Assembly: GCA_963721115.1 (NCBI GenBank)
Contig: CAVRIA010000009.1
Coordinates: 124,001 to 188,000 of the forward strand
Source: CAVRIA01 sp963721115
Lineage (GTDB): Bacteria; Desulfobacterota; Binatia; HRBIN30; CADEER01
DNA: 64,000 nucleotides
Direction of reading: 5' to 3'
The stretch's first letter is position 1. Every line of letters starts with the position of its first letter. The position numbers were made by a program, and so were the translations under genes. Below the pieces are notes generated by a model, which searched no databases, was not told where the DNA came from, and saw only the letters and a program-made list of their open reading frames with translations. This document shows, piece after piece, positions 62,980 to 64,000 of the stretch.

Positions 62980-64000
62980 TCAGCCGAGCACGCCGCCCGC
63001 CACGAGCTCCGCGAACTCCACCTCCGCCATGCCGAGGATCTCGCGGTAGACGGTCTCGTTGTCCGCCGCCAGACACGGCGCAGCTCGGTCGAAGGTCATC
63101 GGCGACGCGGAGAAGCGGAGGCCACTCGCCTCGACCACGTGCTCGCCGAGGACGGGGTGGCGGACCTTGCGGAAGTGCTCGCGGTGCGCCAGCTGAGGAT
63201 CGGCAATGACGTCCTGCATGTCCTCGACGACGGCCGCGTCGAGCCCCGCCGCCTGCAGGCGTTCGACGAGCTCCTCGGCCTTCTGCCCGCGCGTCCAATC
63301 GCCGAGCCGCGGCTCGATCGCGTCCGCGTTTCGCAGACGACCCTCCAGGGTGGCGAGGTCGCCTGCCTCGGCCCACTCCGGATGCCCGAGCAGGCTGCGC
63401 AAGACCTTCCAGTCCTCGTCGTCGTGGATGGCCAGAGCGATCCAGCGATCCTCTCCGGCGGCGGGGAAGACGCCGTGCGGCGCCGCGTGCAGCGAGCGGT
63501 TGCCGATGCGGCTGAAGGAGCGGCCGCTCATCGCATAGCCCAGCAGCCACTCGGTGAGGCAGTAGACGGCGGTCTCGACCTGCGAGACGTCGATGTAGGC
63601 GCCCTCGCCGGTGCGTGCCCGATGCAGGAGCGCTGCGCCGATGGCGATGCTGGCGAAGCGCGGCGACAGCGAATCGGTGATGGTTCCGAACGGGCCGAGG
63701 GGCTCGCGGTCGGGCCACCCGGTCAGGTAGTTGAAGCCGGCCAGGGCCGAGCCCTGGCCGCCGAAGCCGGGATAGGCGCGCTCCGGCCCGGTCTGCCCCC
63801 ACAGGCAGGTGCTGATCATGATCAGGCCCGGGTGGTCGTTCTTCAGGTTGTCGTAGTCCAGACCCCACTTCGCCATCACTCCGGGCGCGAAGTTCTCGAT
63901 CACGACGTCGGCCCAGCCGATCAGCCGCCGGGCGACTCCGATCGCGCGCGGATCGCGCATATTGAGGCCGGCGCTCAGCTTGTTGGGGTTGAGACAGGCG
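62980..64000 (-). CDS. CaiB/BaiF family (class III) CoA-transferase, N-terminus beyond the window
   Basis: At least 340 residues, running off the right edge; the open frame continues upstream as LNPNKLSAGLN before MRDPRAIGVA. VVIENFAPGVMAKWGLDYD, LIMISTCLWGQTGPERAYPG, GSALAGFNYLTGWPDREPLG and HAAPHGVFPAAGEDRWIALA are characteristic of class III CoA-transferases, which move CoA between carboxylates by a ping-pong mechanism. The catalytic Asp region is probably the DVSQVETAVY segment or lies nearby. With the MFS carrier it suggests uptake and CoA-activation of a carboxylic acid that the two crotonases, hot-dog hydratase, SDR and thiolase of this window could then degrade. Confidence 0.9.
   Translation of the reverse strand, partial: ACLNPNKLSAGLNMRDPRAIGVARRLIGWADVVIENFAPGVMAKWGLDYDNLKNDHPGLIMISTCLWGQTGPERAYPGFGGQGSALAGFNYLTGWPDREPLGPFGTITDSLSPRFASIAIGAALLHRARTGEGAYIDVSQVETAVYCLTEWLLGYAMSGRSFSRIGNRSLHAAPHGVFPAAGEDRWIALAIHDDEDWKVLRSLLGHPEWAEAGDLATLEGRLRNADAIEPRLGDWTRGQKAEELVERLQAAGLDAAVVEDMQDVIADPQLAHREHFRKVRHPVLGEHVVEASGLRFSASPMTFDRAAPCLAADNETVYREILGMAEVEFAELVAGGVLG

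Overview
The window is a GC-rich (roughly two-thirds G+C by eye) chromosomal stretch from a Gram-negative bacterium. That call rests on an apolipoprotein N-acyltransferase, DsbD, TatA, two lipoboxes and a beta-barrel-like protein. Several features resemble what is seen in uncultured, metabolically versatile relatives of the old Deltaproteobacteria, such as Candidatus Binatota: acyl-CoA-type catabolism, EF-hand/dockerin-like dyads, Thr-Pro stalks and IPTL-like C-terminal tails. The lineage is an inference, because no rRNA or other phylogenetic marker was compared. No tRNA, rRNA, insertion sequence, prophage or CRISPR array was recognised.

Layout. 0-9 kb: end of a cation efflux gene, a GGTTAGGG microsatellite beside a truncated PEP-mutase-family gene, a crotonase, a PPIase with a DUF3604 lipoprotein, a secreted retropepsin-like protein, wrbA, a pirin remnant, ppsA and a lone cyclic-nucleotide-binding domain. 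9-14.6 kb: a secreted animal-type haem peroxidase, a small membrane protein, and a GH15-like enzyme with a dockerin-like dyad, followed by a nested palindromic repeat. 14.6-20.8 kb: a six-gene minus-strand cluster (permuted ATP-grasp, alpha-E, transglutaminase, two AstE/ASPA-like deacylases, TIM barrel), the best candidate for an under-described biochemical system. 21-33.5 kb: mostly housekeeping (DUF420, cspA, desaturase, hemW, tatA, infC, purN, orn, M1 aminopeptidase) interleaved with a divergent SDR / thiolase-DUF35 locus around a perfect 18-bp palindrome.

33.6-50.2 kb: a surface-protein island, interrupted by a coiled-coil small protein, citrate synthase and a hot-dog dehydratase. It encodes an IPTL-tailed cohesin-like protein, an NHL-propeller protein containing a 948-bp tandem duplication plus dockerin-like and cohesin-like modules, two tandem paralogues on Thr-Pro stalks, and a 1721-residue protein with a YVTN propeller and five cohesin-like modules. 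These share leaders, stalks and hydrophobic tails, so together with the GH15-dockerin protein they could form a cell-surface assembly. 50.4-64 kb: flavin reductase, 2Fe-2S ferredoxin, glmU, a RibBX-type protein with a degenerate RibA domain, a barrel protein, dsbD, a DEAD-box helicase with a cold-shock protein, lnt, a crotonase, an MFS carrier and a CoA-transferase cut by the window edge.

Sequence quality matters here. Five frameshifts interrupt four otherwise conserved genes (ppsA, alpha-E, infC and twice in the M1 aminopeptidase), and a sixth lies in the PEP-mutase fragment. All have the sense of one extra base, so single-base insertion errors are a serious possibility.
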